Below are positions 54,101-63,047 of a DNA stretch of 64,000 nt, one piece after another (position 1 is the first letter of the stretch; each line of letters starts with the position of its first letter). Below the pieces are notes generated by a model. That model searched no databases and was not told where the DNA came from. It saw only the letters and a program-made list of their open reading frames with translations. The stretch is from contig OY744616.1 of NCBI GenBank assembly GCA_963556255.1, positions 28,086,408-28,150,407 of the forward strand, written 5' to 3'. The stretch is from Allolobophora icterica. Its lineage: Eukaryota > Annelida > Clitellata > Crassiclitellata > Lumbricidae. A program made the translations under genes and the position numbers.

Positions 54101-54547
54101 CTGGTCGATGTGGCGTCAAGCTACGGCTTATGTCATATTGCATATAGAGGTCCACATGCAGGTATTAATGTTTCAGTGAATCCAAAGATTTTTCAGAGAA
54201 TTCAGAGATTCCAGATATCTTTCTCCACGACTCTAATCCATGTTGTCGTAGTTCGAATGATGCAATAAATCTGTTGTCATTGTCATTGTCATTGTCATTG
54301 TCATTGTCATTGAATGCTTGGTCTTTTTCAATATTTTGCATCGGTCGACATTATTCATCATGTACTAAATATAGTTCAATTAAATGGTAACTGATTATTA
54401 ATTAGAAATAGGCCTACTTCACGTCATTGTAATAAAATGCTTCAGAGAAAAATCTTACCATTACAGGCAGGGTATGGAATCCAACCTGTCTGACATCTGT
54501 GGGCAGTCACCGAGACTTGAACCGAATAATTACTACATCGGATAGAG
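31103..54547 (-). CDS. Gene B: paralogue of gene A with four ITAM exons (5' end not found)
   Basis: Exons in transcript order: 54459-54547, 44309-44431, 43449-43565, 42729-42851, 41893-42024, 41005-41088, 40063-40209, 38981-39181, 38489-38581, then ITAM exons at 36998-37167, 35358 downwards, 33623-33816, a second KETAT exon 31775-31867, and a last ITAM exon 31103-31209. EGF, half EGF, TM and KETAT exons have exactly the gene A lengths. The ITAM exons all enter in phase 1 and three have their own stop, so they could be alternative last exons. The protein is predicted to be a membrane receptor with calcium-binding EGF modules outside and tyrosine signalling inside. A signal-peptide exon and the counterpart of gene A exon 2 were not identified upstream of 54547. 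One intron is swollen to about 10 kb by transposons. Which tail exons are used cannot be read from the DNA. Confidence 0.75.
31775..31867 (-). CDS. Gene B second KETAT linker exon
   Basis: A 93-base phase 1-1 exon reading [15 protein letters not shown] and ending FKSQ at donor GTATGC. It pairs with ITAM exon 4 as the gene A exons 11 and 12 do, so this end may be a duplicated tail cassette. Confidence 0.72.
31995..32125 (+). repeat. SINE family 2 fragment
   Basis: GGCGTGAAGAGCAGTAGGTACC, AGATCGATTCCCGT and CCACTCGCTAGGTGGC match the element at 63048-63310. It lacks the first part of the tRNA-like head. Confidence 0.6.
32590..33560 (-). pseudogene. CR1-like LINE reverse transcriptase fragment
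   Basis: Minus-strand frames give FDTVDNQVLLSKYTKALGVS, then GLRKWVFVLG, and YANDIQLYIALSPTD, matching the FDTVDHxLLL and YADDIQL blocks of CR1-type RT. Stops and shifts interrupt it. It follows ITAM exon 3 in the same orientation. Confidence 0.75.
32691..33304. repeat. 308-bp tandem duplication
   Basis: Two nearly identical copies, each starting CAGTAGGGCCAATGTGGAAT, lie head to tail (offset 308). They duplicate part of the LINE fragment around its YADD box and differ at few positions. Confidence 0.9.
33623..33816 (-). CDS. Gene B ITAM exon 3
   Basis: A phase 1 exon after acceptor ttttgttttag. It reads GKKDLKDEKATKDTIYQDL, nine residues, YEAI, then a tail ending NFSSLN and TGA. This is the clearest canonical ITAM of the array, with Asp at Y-3. 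Confidence 0.78.
34490..35165 (-). pseudogene. CR1-like LINE reverse transcriptase fragment
   Basis: The catalytic box reads HYADDIQLCIAL near 34725-34760, preceded by blocks for the AYRERYST region near 35105-35125 and GLSKWVFKFLG near 34885-34910. It is interrupted by shifts and has the same layout as the other copies beside ITAM exons. Confidence 0.72.
34937..35358 (-). CDS. Gene B ITAM exon 2, frame runs into LINE sequence
   Basis: A phase 1 exon reading GLKDEKATKDSTYQDL, nine residues, YEAI, then TKPSKSK. The stop found in exon 3 is lost through small changes after KSFLN, near 35170, and the frame continues out of LINE phase to a stop at 34937. The true exon end is unknown. Confidence 0.6.
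36280..36955 (-). pseudogene. CR1-like LINE reverse transcriptase fragment
   Basis: Minus-strand remnants parallel the two copies downstream, including the AATCACTTTTGGAGTCCAG region before a damaged YADD box near 36555-36590. Its frame is more degraded. Confidence 0.6.
36998..37167 (-). CDS. Gene B ITAM exon 1 (nearest the membrane exon)
   Basis: A phase 1 exon reading GKKDLQTDKATKDSKYQDL, nine residues, YEAI, then KKPSKSSKIS and a stop after EVS. The stop differs in place from exon 3. Acceptor is ttgttttag-like (attgttttag). Confidence 0.75.
37240..37790 (-). pseudogene. CR1-like LINE reverse transcriptase fragment
   Basis: A fourth copy of the same RT region, with the GTGATTGGCTATG and CAGTGGGTGATAAGGCAATG blocks shared by the others. 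It lies upstream of ITAM exon 1 in transcript order. No intact frame. Confidence 0.6.
38489..38581 (-). CDS. Gene B first KETAT linker exon
   Basis: A 93-base phase 1-1 exon with donor GTATGT. It reads SVKTDLKETATGQST and ends FKSQ. The tyrosine of the gene A exon is replaced (NDCKPL in place of NVYKGI). Confidence 0.75.
38981..39181 (-). CDS. Gene B tail exon, degenerate VYEEF region
   Basis: A 201-base phase 1-1 exon with donor GTCTGT. The first motif reads NDYEVVADV and the second has lost its tyrosine (SSENVCKDK). The CCSTTTSCSTPG end matches gene A. Confidence 0.78.
39337..39623. mobile_element. 287-bp insertion with 8-bp target duplication
   Basis: GTGCCATC flanks both ends (39329-39336, 39624-39631). 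Gene A near 3624-3650 has the uninterrupted site. The start AGTGCCGGTTTTAGGGG and the GGGGCCCG blocks suggest a hAT-like non-autonomous element, although terminal repeats are poor. Confidence 0.75.
40063..40209 (-). CDS. Gene B transmembrane exon
   Basis: A 147-base phase 1-1 exon. It reads MSEATVRLVIVVTVGVIVG and on through IFLITTAGVC to FVKRLKERKRNK, one helix with a basic inner flank. Donor is GTGCAC. Confidence 0.85.
40378..40853. mobile_element. hAT-type MITE with 8-bp target duplication
   Basis: Perfect inverted ends TAGGGACAGTAGAAAATCACG are flanked by GTCATAAC on both sides. The interior is filled with AAAACACGGCA modules in both orientations. Gene A retains the empty site near 5826-5842. 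Length is 476 bases. Confidence 0.93.
41005..41088 (-). CDS. Gene B half EGF exon
   Basis: An 84-base phase 1-1 exon reading [17 protein letters not shown] and ending GSYKC at donor GTAAGT. It is nearly identical to gene A exon 8 and also lacks cysteines 5 and 6. Confidence 0.82.
41893..42024 (-). CDS. Gene B calcium-binding EGF exon
   Basis: A 132-base phase 1-1 exon reading DIDECTAHLDDCAMLENF, then NTIGGYQCVC and ending RECHG at donor GTAAGC. It is the orthologous position of gene A exon 7. Confidence 0.9.
42729..42851 (-). CDS. Gene B calcium-binding EGF exon
   Basis: A 123-base phase 1-1 exon reading [16 protein letters not shown], then [16 protein letters not shown] and ending SCSG at donor GTGAGC. 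Confidence 0.9.
43449..43565 (-). CDS. Gene B calcium-binding EGF exon
   Basis: A 117-base phase 1-1 exon reading DIDECQERTSSCSQIC, then NNVGSYTCACNAGY and ending ACTG at donor GTGAGT. Confidence 0.9.
44309..44431 (-). CDS. Gene B calcium-binding EGF exon (first EGF)
   Basis: A 123-base phase 1-1 exon reading DFNECTVGTSGCAHNC, then [16 protein letters not shown] and ending RSCEG at donor GTAAGT. The intron upstream of it carries the large transposon cluster. Confidence 0.9.
44551..44873. mobile_element. hAT-type MITE with 8-bp target duplication
   Basis: Ends CAGAGGTG and CCCCTCTG are inverted repeats with one mismatch. Flanks GTCTGGAC and GTCTAGAC are an 8-bp duplication with one difference, which suggests an older insertion. 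The interior is T- and A-rich. Confidence 0.75.
45108..45193. repeat. (CTGT)n microsatellite in Helitron
   Basis: About 86 bases of CTGT directly after the Helitron 5' end. Confidence 0.95.
45322..46139. mobile_element. hAT element remnant nested in the Helitron
   Basis: Inverted ends CAGTGCCTCCACTC and GAGTGGAAGCACTG (one mismatch) are flanked by perfect GCTACCAT duplications (45314-45321, 46140-46147). Inside, plus-strand frames give QLFNEEWLKIDEFKLWLKP and KHAEPAKQVKDYETQQG, like the BED-finger N-terminus of hAT transposases, with stops. The catalytic part is missing. Confidence 0.88.
46346..46610. repeat. (GGT)n-rich microsatellite in Helitron
   Basis: About 265 bases of GGT, GGGT and GTT units. 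The poly-His, poly-Pro and poly-Val frames are artefacts. A direct repeat containing GCAGCTACAGTACGGATTCG precedes it twice (46250 and 46303). Confidence 0.93.
46967..48111 (+). repeat. 5' LTR
   Basis: 1145 bases bounded by TG and CA. It is identical to the 3' LTR except at 47464. A TATA-like TATATAATG lies near 47053. Frames within it are not coding. Confidence 0.95.
48116..48136 (+). promoter_or_regulatory. Putative primer-binding site
   Basis: Four bases after the 5' LTR the sequence TGGGGGCTCGCTCTCGGGAT begins. Its first ten bases equal the tRNA-Pro binding site of many retroviruses, but two extra bases disturb the rest, so the priming tRNA is uncertain. Confidence 0.55.
48500..51352 (+). 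CDS. Gag-protease polyprotein of LTR element
   Basis: An intact 950-codon frame. Residues about 15-130 form a highly charged coiled coil with a repeated EDKRREAEEK unit. Residues about 155-320 are the capsid-like domain; its end (SPREKDETPEQYVGRL and later EGLEQLILRDQFF) resembles SCAN and Gmr1-type Gag. A zinc knuckle CFRCGSKFHRIAQC lies at 392-405. Two retropepsin-like segments follow, with active-site FDTGSN at 472-477 and YDTGAN at 588-593, each ending in an Ile-Gly or Thr-Gly flap-like motif. The C-terminal 230 residues are basic and rich in Arg, Asn and Trp. RT does not follow in frame. The reading frame has no break, so it may still be translated. Confidence 0.9.
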   Translation: MAGEIQKWIKVAQDLGYAEDAVREYVKERQNEIREDKRREAEEKLRLAEMEKEEKRRETEREDKRREAEKEDKRREAEEKLRLAELEDKRREAEERRISEEMNLKRIEMENQKEIKLKELELQMTRETRREDGDRIRLDGDGEYSGQANNAKYVKMPIFREEKDCLDAYLLRFERTCTAYRVPNELWVLTLVKSLQGKALEVYERMSIEESQDYEKLKERLLIRFKLSESGYRNLFKQSPREKDETPEQYVGRLRRYLRQWHQMSGFSEDKEGLEQLILRDQFFIMCDNDMRRFLKEKGKLNLEDMLEQAQNLIEARESDEMKWIHTQKNRDKESKTQPRDNKQKSFENTSNSHNKFREQREFRDKNQFKSNWKFSDNKKYGVETETQKTGCFRCGSKFHRIAQCSEKDKTGREHRVATMQCDEESSENGDKQEAVISYCSAYVEQEGKCIIEEHKYQGPVVINGCVKKGVFDTGSNCVAVRESLIKKDEYIGRNMICTFMNGTKHEYPMAKVAIQSEYLTGVVEAAVIKDLEEEAIIGSRVETIEDSKLNLCYCEAEVVKWKKEAEKDTEEFTSKVRVNEIDTICLYDTGANCVAVQKRLVKPEQYTDKFMVCRFANGKKEKYPMARIKIEGNDFKGVTDAVVIESLVIGLITGPCLYEKSINRIQPKGKHDKEKTDKSCEPKISRAKEEKKKEWNVKGCDAEGMRCNKAKSSIEIQNTTGHDCEIITETRINERNGKAEVVIAGCTTRAQDEIKRRRVERPLKIPEVAGLYLKPEEIMEPIEPRSSRRNHLVENRNNEENKKMGYRKGRNWQESKSYYMKTSERADVTEKKNYGNDGRFHRSDQQAMQTNYRYGDNTWNWRRPRCKSSWKTREDYEKKDYSNDNRKQYRPWKDWKANRWRNSGRNLERSWRRSGEEESVKCKGEDSYSRSDSDESVDGKWLSWREGKV
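51353..51774 (+). other. Spacer left by deletion of the RT core
   Basis: About 420 bases between the gag-protease stop and the RNase H frame. A Gypsy element should have about 1 kb of RT fingers and palm, including YxDD, here; none is seen. Confidence 0.7.
51775..52371 (+). pseudogene. Gypsy RT end and RNase H remnant
   Basis: The frame begins with VRSFLGAVNYYRKFIPN, the RT thumb-connection motif, then RNase H with RTDAS, SRKLSDAEKRYSVEEREC and ETDH supplying the catalytic Asp-Glu-Asp set. It ends DYLSRGLE, the usual RNase H end. It has no start of its own after deletion of the upstream pol, and integrase is absent. Confidence 0.88.
52671..52681 (+). promoter_or_regulatory. Polypurine tract
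   Basis: GTGGGGGGTGA ends directly at the 3' LTR, in the place of the plus-strand primer site of LTR elements. Confidence 0.7.
52682..53826 (+). repeat. 3' LTR
   Basis: 1145 bases, same ends as the 5' LTR, single observed difference at 53179. Confidence 0.95.
54281..54312. repeat. (TCATTG)n short tandem repeat
   Basis: Five to six copies of GTCATT in a row. Confidence 0.9.
54459..54547 (-). CDS. Gene B N-terminal Cys-rich exon
   Basis: An 89-base exon, phase 2 in and phase 1 out, acceptor atttctcag and donor GTAAGA. It reads SIRCSNYSVQVSVTAHRC then QTGWIPYPACNG, homologous to gene A exon 3 with two more codons. Confidence 0.78.
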
Positions 54548-56330
54548 CTGAGAAATAAAATATGCGTGTCATCATTAAATACTGAAATCACTGGAACATG
54601 CTAGTTTCATTCATCATAAAGACCACCAGGATATCGATTATATTTTAGTTCAATGAAATACACGTGAAATCGACACAAACACAGTCTGGGATTTTTTCGT
54701 TTAGCATAAGAAAAACAAAGGTTTTAAGCGGTTCAGAAGACGTGTAGTATGTGTTCGAACAACTTCAAGTTAACCTATAGAACATTGAATAGCCCAATTT
54801 CTTGCTTCTTCCTAAAAGCTATCAAAGTGTCCACTGACACAGTAGATTACTATCATCCAAACCACTCCACACGTCTACGACACTTCACCGAAAAAGTTCT
54901 GCTATAATATTCCTTTTGGCGTCGTAAACCTATTGTTAAATAATTAATCTGGCTGCGTCGACTTGGCTGAGTTGAACATTTTTACATTGCATCAAATTCT
55001 ATAGCTATAGTAAGAACTCCAGACATGTCTTTGTAGAAAGTTTACAATTGTATTAAAAATCAGACAATTTAGCAGTCATTGCATAAATGAACCTAATCAC
55101 CGAAGAGTGGCGTTTTCTAATCTATACAAGTAGGCTATTATTAGCCTATCTGGATCCTTTGCTGGTATACAATTGTCTGCTTCTCACCCGTAGATAGTAG
55201 AGACCAGTTCGTGTGATTCGGTTAAAATTCTCTTCTTTTTCTCATGAGTTCAATGGTAAGTTACTTACAAGATATTTCTTCCGACGTTTAGCGATAAAGT
55301 ATGCATATTTCGTCTATTCACCCATAGACAGGAATAAGATAAATCCACATCGTCTATACGTTAGTACTTGAACAAACTTCTGATAATCCCTCAAACTTCT
55401 TCACAAACGATCGTTCGTAGATCGCAAAGTATCAACTTTCCATAGCCATCAAATGCGCAACTGTTTTATGGTAGGCCTATATCTGTCGCCGCTGATCTTA
55501 CTCAAAAGTTCGCATGAGTTCCACGAATCGATGTCACGTCTTAATGGTTAAGCCCGTGATCTGATCGACACATAAACCTATCGATTTATTACCCAAACGA
55601 AGGTTTCTTCACTTCGATTTTCACGTTGGATCGCCACCAACTAATCCGCCTTCTTGCTCAATGATTTCAAGTCTGTCTGCTCGCGCACCCATTCGTTGAC
55701 TGCCTTGGTTACTATGGGAATTTATACGTCATTTTGGATCACGTGATGTTTTTAATTACCACACATCAACGGTTCTCTCTGTTAAGGAAACATCGTCAAA
55801 CTGTCTCAAAACGCGCTTATTGTTCTGTTAGTACTTTTATGTGCTACTTAAACCGTGCTATTTCAAGTGGATTTTTACACACACATATATACATGCATGT
55901 ATTGAGGAGCATATTAATTAGTGTTTTTTCTTTTGTGTTGCTTCATTAGTCAATGACCTAAGCTTACACCTACTGTGTTCTTGAACTTGGTCTTATTAAA
56001 ATTAAGTGGGTTCTTAATTTCATTTGTACAAATATGATTCTGTCTGATATAAATGAGACAAATACTTTGTTCGGGACCACAGCAAGTTCCTTTGACAGTG
56101 GTGGAACAGGTGCACAAACATCGCAACCTGGCGCGATAATCAAAGATACGGCTACAGCAACCGAAACTGCAGCGTCATGTAACTCTGCTGCACGAAAAAG
56201 TCTTATTTAATAGCTATTTGGCCAGTACAGCACAGGATCTTCGGTGATCCCGAGCCCCCATCATCACAAGTAACAACAGTTTAGTTGACTATCAAACGCC
56301 ATGGTGACTTTGATGATGGCGATTAAATTA
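54548..56330. other. Region upstream of the first identified gene B exon
   Basis: The missing 5' exons of gene B should lie here or further up. A weak candidate is 55266-55310, phase 2 out with donor GTAAGT and reading NMHTLSLNVGRNI, but its acceptor is poor. No signal-peptide exon is seen. Confidence 0.35.
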
Positions 56331-56339
56331 ATTATTTGT

Positions 56340-56505
56340 GGTTCTGAAAATGCAGCGAATCTTCTTGACAAACTCTATAAACCAACGCTTACAATATTGA
56401 GTGTGTCTGCATCTAGCTCACCTCTTGAACGCGTGTTTAGTTAAATTCGACCGAATCCGAGTGACAAAAATGCTCATATCAATTATATTTCTCAAGAGTA
56501 ATTCT
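56340..56505 (+). pseudogene. hAT transposase C-terminal remnant
   Basis: The plus strand reads LYKPTLTILSVSASSSPLER followed by VFS, a stop and IRPNPSDKNAHINYI. SASSSPLERVFS is the conserved hAT dimerisation block. A stop inside the block and missing upstream parts show it is dead. Confidence 0.78.
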
Positions 56506-56949
56506 AAAGTAGCGCAGATATCTTACAACATGACCAGTGAAAATACAATATTAATTATTTAGCCAAAAATGTTAAGAAAAAATATTCATTTGCTCTTGCA
56601 GTTACTGTAGCCAAGTGCACGCACTTGCATTACAACCTAAGTAGACCATTTGTACTCGTTCTTGAAATCGAAACCAAAGTACTTTTACTTGCAACCTAAG
56701 TACTTGAAACATCTCGGCTAATTCTTAAAAGTAAACACTGATCTCAAATATTTATTGAGTACTTCAGTAGCTTCCACATCACAGTAATTTCTCTATTTCC
56801 CTCGTCACATTTCAATGGCCCTGTAATTTCTTTTCCTTCTCTGCATACTTCTAACATATTACTCAGTGGACGCAAAATCGCAAACATATTTAAGACATAA
56901 AACATTGCCAGTCATTCTGGTCAGTCAGCGGTCATCATCATTCATGTGA

Positions 56950-57135
56950 AGGGTATAGAGCAATGGTAACACTCAGGGCCAGGAGAGCATTAGAACGCGG
57001 TTTGAAATCCGTAACCCCCTCTACGGCGGCGCCCTGCATGGCTGTCAAACCGTGTGTTTAATTAAGATCTTTATTGTACTGATGTCATGTTTCAATTTAA
57101 TCTTACTGCGTACTTGTCAGTTTGAATTAATAAAG

Positions 57136-57136
<1 letters not shown>
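56950..57136 (+). repeat. tRNA-derived SINE with ATT tail
   Basis: GGTATAGAGCAATGGTAAC resembles an A box and GCGGTTTGAAATCCG a damaged B box. The element ends AATTAATAAAG and runs directly into the ATT repeat that follows. Confidence 0.5.
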
Positions 57137-57440
<304 letters not shown>

Positions 57441-57802
57441 GCTCACGAAATACAATAAAAATGCTGTTTTGCTTTGACATTTTTTCTGTGCACTAGGCCT
57501 ATACTATAGAGTGCTTGACTAAAGTATGTACTTGTAGTGCAATATAGGACCCTAATAGCCTGCAACATAATTATGTGCATATAACTGATATTAAAGTTTT
57601 AAATTCTAAAATCTAAATATAGGCCTGTTATTCCAACATTAAATATTACAGTTTAATTTAATTTAATAAAATTTTGAAAAATTGAACGGGTGAAACATGC
57701 AGGGTTCCGTGAGCAAAATAATGAGTGCTTTGTGTAAGGTGCCATCAGTATAAAAACGTTGAAACCACTGCCCTAAGCAAATTGTGTAACGCGTCATCAT
57801 AT

Positions 57803-57982
57803 CAGTGTGATTCTCGCTAACGATAAAGGTAGCGAAAATGTTTCCGTGAACGAAAATAAAATGATTTCGTTAACGATAACTATAACTGTAACTAAAAAAT
57901 AATACTAACTATAACTAAAATGAAAACCATAACTATAACTGTAACTGTAACTAAAATAAAATCTGTAAGGAGAATCACACTG
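57803..57982. mobile_element. Putative small inverted-repeat element
   Basis: CAGTGTGATTCTC at the left matches GAGAATCACACTG at the right as a 13-bp inverted repeat. The interior is made of TAACTATAACTG repeats. No clear 8-bp target duplication is seen. Confidence 0.55.
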
Positions 57983-58598
57983 GCTCAGTTTAGGAAATTG
58001 CGAGAGAAACAAGCAGTAGCTGCAGCAAGTTCCGTGGATTTTATGGCAGCGCTTTTGAGAGACACTCATTCCTTAGCAGTTACGTATGAACGAGACAATG
58101 TACGTACAGACAGTACGACACAAAAAGTTTCATCAGTCAATAACTTCGTTCATCAAAATGAAAGTTATTAAATCCCATTTGCAGTCTACAATGTCACAAT
58201 TAAGAGAGACCAACAAATATTGCTGCTCTTCCCATTGAGAATGAAGTGGCTTCCATTAATTTGGTAAAGTTCTTAAAGACTGCAGCTATCAAGACTAGAA
58301 GTCTTGTTTTGAGTCTGGTTTATGTTGTCGATTAACGTTCAACACATTACGTTTCTCTAGTTTGCCGTGTTTTGTTAAAATTCAAATTTCCCGAGCACCA
58401 AAATGTCTGGATACGCCACTGTGCAAATAGCAATTAACACGAGATGAAGTATGAAGAGGATTCTTTTCTATTGCTTACCAATCTTTAATGGTGTTCCTGC
58501 TCCCATTGCTGTCGTACTCACTTCTTTCACTACTAGTAGGTTCGCACGTTTGTCTGTAAAACGTCTCGTAAATTACATATGTTTCTGTACGACTGTAA

Positions 58599-58599
<1 letters not shown>

Positions 58600-58635
<36 letters not shown>
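58600..58635. repeat. (TA)n microsatellite
   Basis: A pure TA run of about 36 bases next to a LINE tail. Confidence 0.9.
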
Positions 58636-58637
<2 letters not shown>

Positions 58638-58840
58638 AATCAAATCAAATCAAAAAGTCTTTATTGCAACCAAAAAACCAAAACGTAACAAGCTTTCCAT
58701 ATATCAACGTAAAAAACCACCAGAAAAAATACATCTTTTCGATTATAAATACAACATATAAATACTGGTTAAAGGTTGCAAAGGGTGGCCTCAAAGGGAT
58801 ATAATCCCGCTAGGCGGGGTCACCCATACAACGTATTATA
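58636..58840 (-). mobile_element. LINE 3' end with GATTT-repeat tail
   Basis: On the minus strand GGGTGACCCCGCCTAGCGGG leads to GCAATAAAGACTTTTTGATT and repeated GATTT. The GGTGACCC, GGCGGG and AATAAA elements recur at 63700-63880. No coding part remains. Confidence 0.55.
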
Positions 58841-59219
58841 ATTTCTAAATTCATGGCTGGCTTTTCTTAATTAAGTTCAAAGTCGCTTAACTAAATTCTT
58901 AACTAAATGGCTCAACAGCCGGGCCCCGGTGCACGTAGGCTACACGCCCACCAATTGGAGATGTCTCTTCTGTTAATTAAGCTTTTGTCATATCAAACTG
59001 GGTCATATCATATATATATATATATATGAATATGAAATGATTTTCTATAAAATGAACGTAATATGTATATGAAATAAGTTTTCTAGGTTTTAAGATAAGA
59101 GGATTGGTTTCAGAAACCAAGCTGCGAAGAGTAAATTTAAACTCTTCTTTTAAACATGTATGATAGAAGGAAAGTTTCTCTAATGTCTTTTTTTCTCTAA
59201 TGTCTTTTTTCTCTTATAG

Positions 59220-60484
59220 CTCTTACCTTGAGCTATTTAGAATACTAAATAACGAACTAAAATTGCTATATGACTGGTTTAATGCAAAACAAGCTCTTGT
59301 TAAATCTTAACAAAACTAATCATCTTTTATTTTCCTCACACAAAAAGAAGGCTCCTCATCCACCCGGAAAACTTATAATTGACCAGGTTGAAATTCCCAA
59401 AGTGTCCTCTGCAATATTTCTGGGAGTTTACTTAGACCAATGCTTAACCTGAACTACCCACATTGAGCATATTTCTCACAAAATTGCAAAAAACATAGGA
59501 GTAATAAAAAGAATATCTCACCTGATTCAACCTAGCATTCTAATAACCCTCTACTACACAATGATCTACCCATACTTAAACTACTGTGCTATGGTTTGGG
59601 CCTCGAATTATGCCACCAGACTTTATAAGCTTAAGATATTACAGAAAAGAATCATACGCATTTATATACAAGATCCCACTGGCTAGCTCACACGGAAGGT
59701 CTATTCCCCCAGCTAGGACTCCCAAATCTGGACCAAATATATGTCTACCAAATCAGTATCTTTATGTACCGCTCCATGAACAAAGCACTACCATATGAAT
59801 ATGAGTCTCTCTTTGCCACCAATTCCCTGGTTCATTCCCACAACACACGTATACTGCCGCAGACATGAGGCGTGTATATGCCAGAACAAATACTCGTAAA
59901 TTTCTACTTCTTTTACTCGTAAATTTACAATAATATGCAGGGGCCCCTTATTTTGGAACCTCTTGCCCAAAAGGATCAAACTTCTTCCAACCCTCAGTTT
60001 GTTCAAAAACCATCTCAGGAAATGGCTGCTCTCGGAGGGCATCTCGGTCTCCTCTTTGTCAGATCTAGAACTTCCCTCTAGTGGCTAATGGTCGTTTATT
60101 GGTCCTGACTAGCATGGCTCAGCATTAATAAAGCAAAGAAGTACTAACTATGACCTTACCATCGTTATTAATTACTGAACTAGGGGTGCTCTACCCAGCG
60201 GGAATTCTTCCCTTCTGAGCATCCCATTGAGATCCTACTCCTTATACCTTGAAGACTACTTCTTGCATATTTCTTCTCTACTTGATTTATTATATTATCC
60301 TTAACAAACAGAGTTTTCTTTCTTAACCTGAATAGGAACTGATTTATTTAAGAATTAGGCCCTACTATTATTTCTGTTTGTTATTTTGAGCTGATTGTTT
60401 AGAGTTTGTTGTTACAGTCTAGGAAAAAATTTAATATCTGCAGTTTTGGACCAATAAACGTTATGTTATGTTATGTTATGTTAA
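59220..60484 (+). pseudogene. CR1-like LINE 3' part with TTATG-repeat tail
   Basis: Plus-strand frames give DWFNAKQALVK-type sequence, FLGVYLDQCLT near 59419-59450, HIEHISHKIAKNIGVIKRI and LYYTMIYPYLNYCAMVWAS near 59550-59610, the C-terminal third of ORF2. Stops and shifts break it. It ends in AATAAACG and four TTATG repeats (60464-60484). Confidence 0.82.
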
Positions 60485-60689
60485 GTCGCGAGCGATGGCA
60501 AAAGCATTCCAGTAGGCTACCTTGACGTCGAGCATCCGCAATTTTAGAGTTGCAACTTTTTGGCTTTAAGAGGAAAATGACTTTCTATAAGGATGTTTAC
60601 TTCAAACGAACTTTTTTCCATACTCCAACGCTCCGACAAGAACTAGTAGGTCTACTAACAGAAGAATTTCCTGTGCTGCAATAGATTTA

Positions 60690-60835
60690 GTTATAGATAA
60701 GGGGCTATAGCACTGACTCGGACTCGGAAAGGTCGTGGTCCACAATAAATGTCTCTCTGTCCTGGAGGAGACTTGAACTCCGACATCTCAGTTGGAAGTC
60801 AAGCACTTACAATAGAACGATTTTAGGAAGAAAGG
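60690..60835 (-). repeat. tRNA-derived SINE, family 1, second copy
   Basis: It shares CACAATAAATGTCTC and the tRNA-like head with the copy at 13755-13895; the B box reads GGAGTTCAAGTCTCC on the minus strand. Confidence 0.6.
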
Positions 60836-60839
60836 AAAT

Positions 60840-61537
<698 letters not shown>

Positions 61538-61904
61538 TTGTGTCCTCTGCTTTGCTATGCTGTCCTTAGTATGCAATGTGAAACAGATGGTTGGTTGGTA
61601 GGTATAGGTAGGTAGGTATGTAGGTAGCTAGGTAAGCAGACTGGCAGGTATGCGTCAAGTGAAAGCTGATCTTCGTTCTTGCTTTACAATTTTTAAAGCT
61701 ACATAATTAGAGGAATAATTCTCATTCAATGGAATTAACTGATTGTAGTTGCAAATATATTCAATTCAAATATATATTAAACTTAAAGAAAATTTTTTAT
61801 CGCTAAATCGTAATCGTAAACCTCAAATTTCCAAAACTCTACTTTAAAGGGTCAGCTGCCGCCCTGTTTTCGTGAGCATAAAATTTGCAGATCAATCTAT
61901 CTAT

Positions 61905-62240
61905 ATATAATAACATAACATAGCATAACATCTTATATGGCTTATATGATCTTACATAGCGCCCCTTCTCTACTCAGTGACGCTCCCGACCCAGGCCCGG
62001 TCAAAAAGAAAGGTCTTAAGAAAGTCATAGAAAGTACCTGAGAGGTCCCTAGGGAAGGAGCGAAGGGAGAGAGGGAGGTCATTCTAGACGGTAGGACCCA
62101 CAACGGAGAATGCCCTAGACTGCGCCGTAGCAGTACGAGCATATGGGACAACAAAATCACCCCGGGAGGCCGAGCGCAAGGCACGGCGCCCCGAACAAGC
62201 GGAAGTTAAAGTAAAGAGCTCGCAGAGGTAGGCCGGGGCC
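61905..62240 (-). pseudogene. CR1-like LINE ORF2 C-terminus and 3' tail
   Basis: The minus strand reads NDLPLSLRSFPRDLSGTFYD then FLKTFLFDRAWVGSVTE, the terminal block of CR1/L2 ORF2 proteins, then GGGCGCTATGTAAG and a TTATG-like tail. A stop replaces the Trp of the usual LWNDLP block. Confidence 0.75.
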
Positions 62241-62640
62241 CGCTCTAGGACACATATGTAAGTAGGACAAATATGTAAGTATACGTGTAGGCCTATGTAG
62301 CCTTTGTTAGTTAATTATTTGACAAAATGACATGCACTGCATTATATACAACGACTACAGAAATAGAAAACATAATTTATTACAATGAAGTCAATACATA
62401 GTCGACGGACATTCACAACTAGGCTAAGTGTAAGTAAGTAAGTAGGCTATATCGTTTATTAATGCAACTGCTAACAGCACTTTGGTTTACACATGGTTGC
62501 ATAATTACATCGGTTCGCTGATCCACGTTTGAATTTTTATAAATAGGTCTATATGTATAGTGTTTAATTTATATATTTGTATTTAACGATCAATATTTAT
62601 AACGTATGGAATTTTTCTAAAAGGTAAGTAAGTAACCTTA
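62241..62640. other. Non-coding stretch
   Basis: AT-rich; contains GTAAGTAAGTA short repeats near 62428-62442. Nothing else recognised. Confidence 0.4.
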
Positions 62641-62644
62641 GTAT

Positions 62645-63045
62645 CTCCGTGATCTCTACACTATCCAGCAACCCGCTCCACCCGATTCTCCTCCTTTCTC
62701 AGTCTTTCTCGACCCTAGTCACTGCTCATCTCAAGTTTTCCAACAGAGCCACATCCAATACAGCACCACGCCTCTGGAACGATCTCCCCTCTGAGTTCTG
62801 CAGATTCTCTGTTCCTCCATCATCATTCCAACCCGTTCTCTATCCTCCTCCTCATGCTCCTCAACCAGGGCTTTCCACTGAAAACTGGTCTCACCTTTTC
62901 AGGAACTCCTACCCAGGCTCATCTGATCCTCCGCTTTCCAATTCTTCTCGCCCTAACCGACACCTGATTTAACAGATGCCGTACCTCCTCTCGTGACCTA
63001 CCCCCATGGTAACTGGACTCGGACTTCCTCTTGACTACTCTTTGA
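62645..63045 (+). pseudogene. LINE ORF2 C-terminal remnant
   Basis: A plus frame reads SNRATSNTAPRLWNDLPSEF followed by a Pro- and Ser-rich tail to a stop at 62972. The APRLWNDLP block is typical of the C-terminus of CR1/Rex-type ORF2 proteins. The segment is 5'-truncated. Confidence 0.72.
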
Positions 63046-63047
63046 AA

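Noticed and set aside
55266..55310. Possible gene B exon 2
   Set aside because: Donor and phase fit, but the acceptor is poor, and similarity to gene A exon 2 is too weak to annotate.
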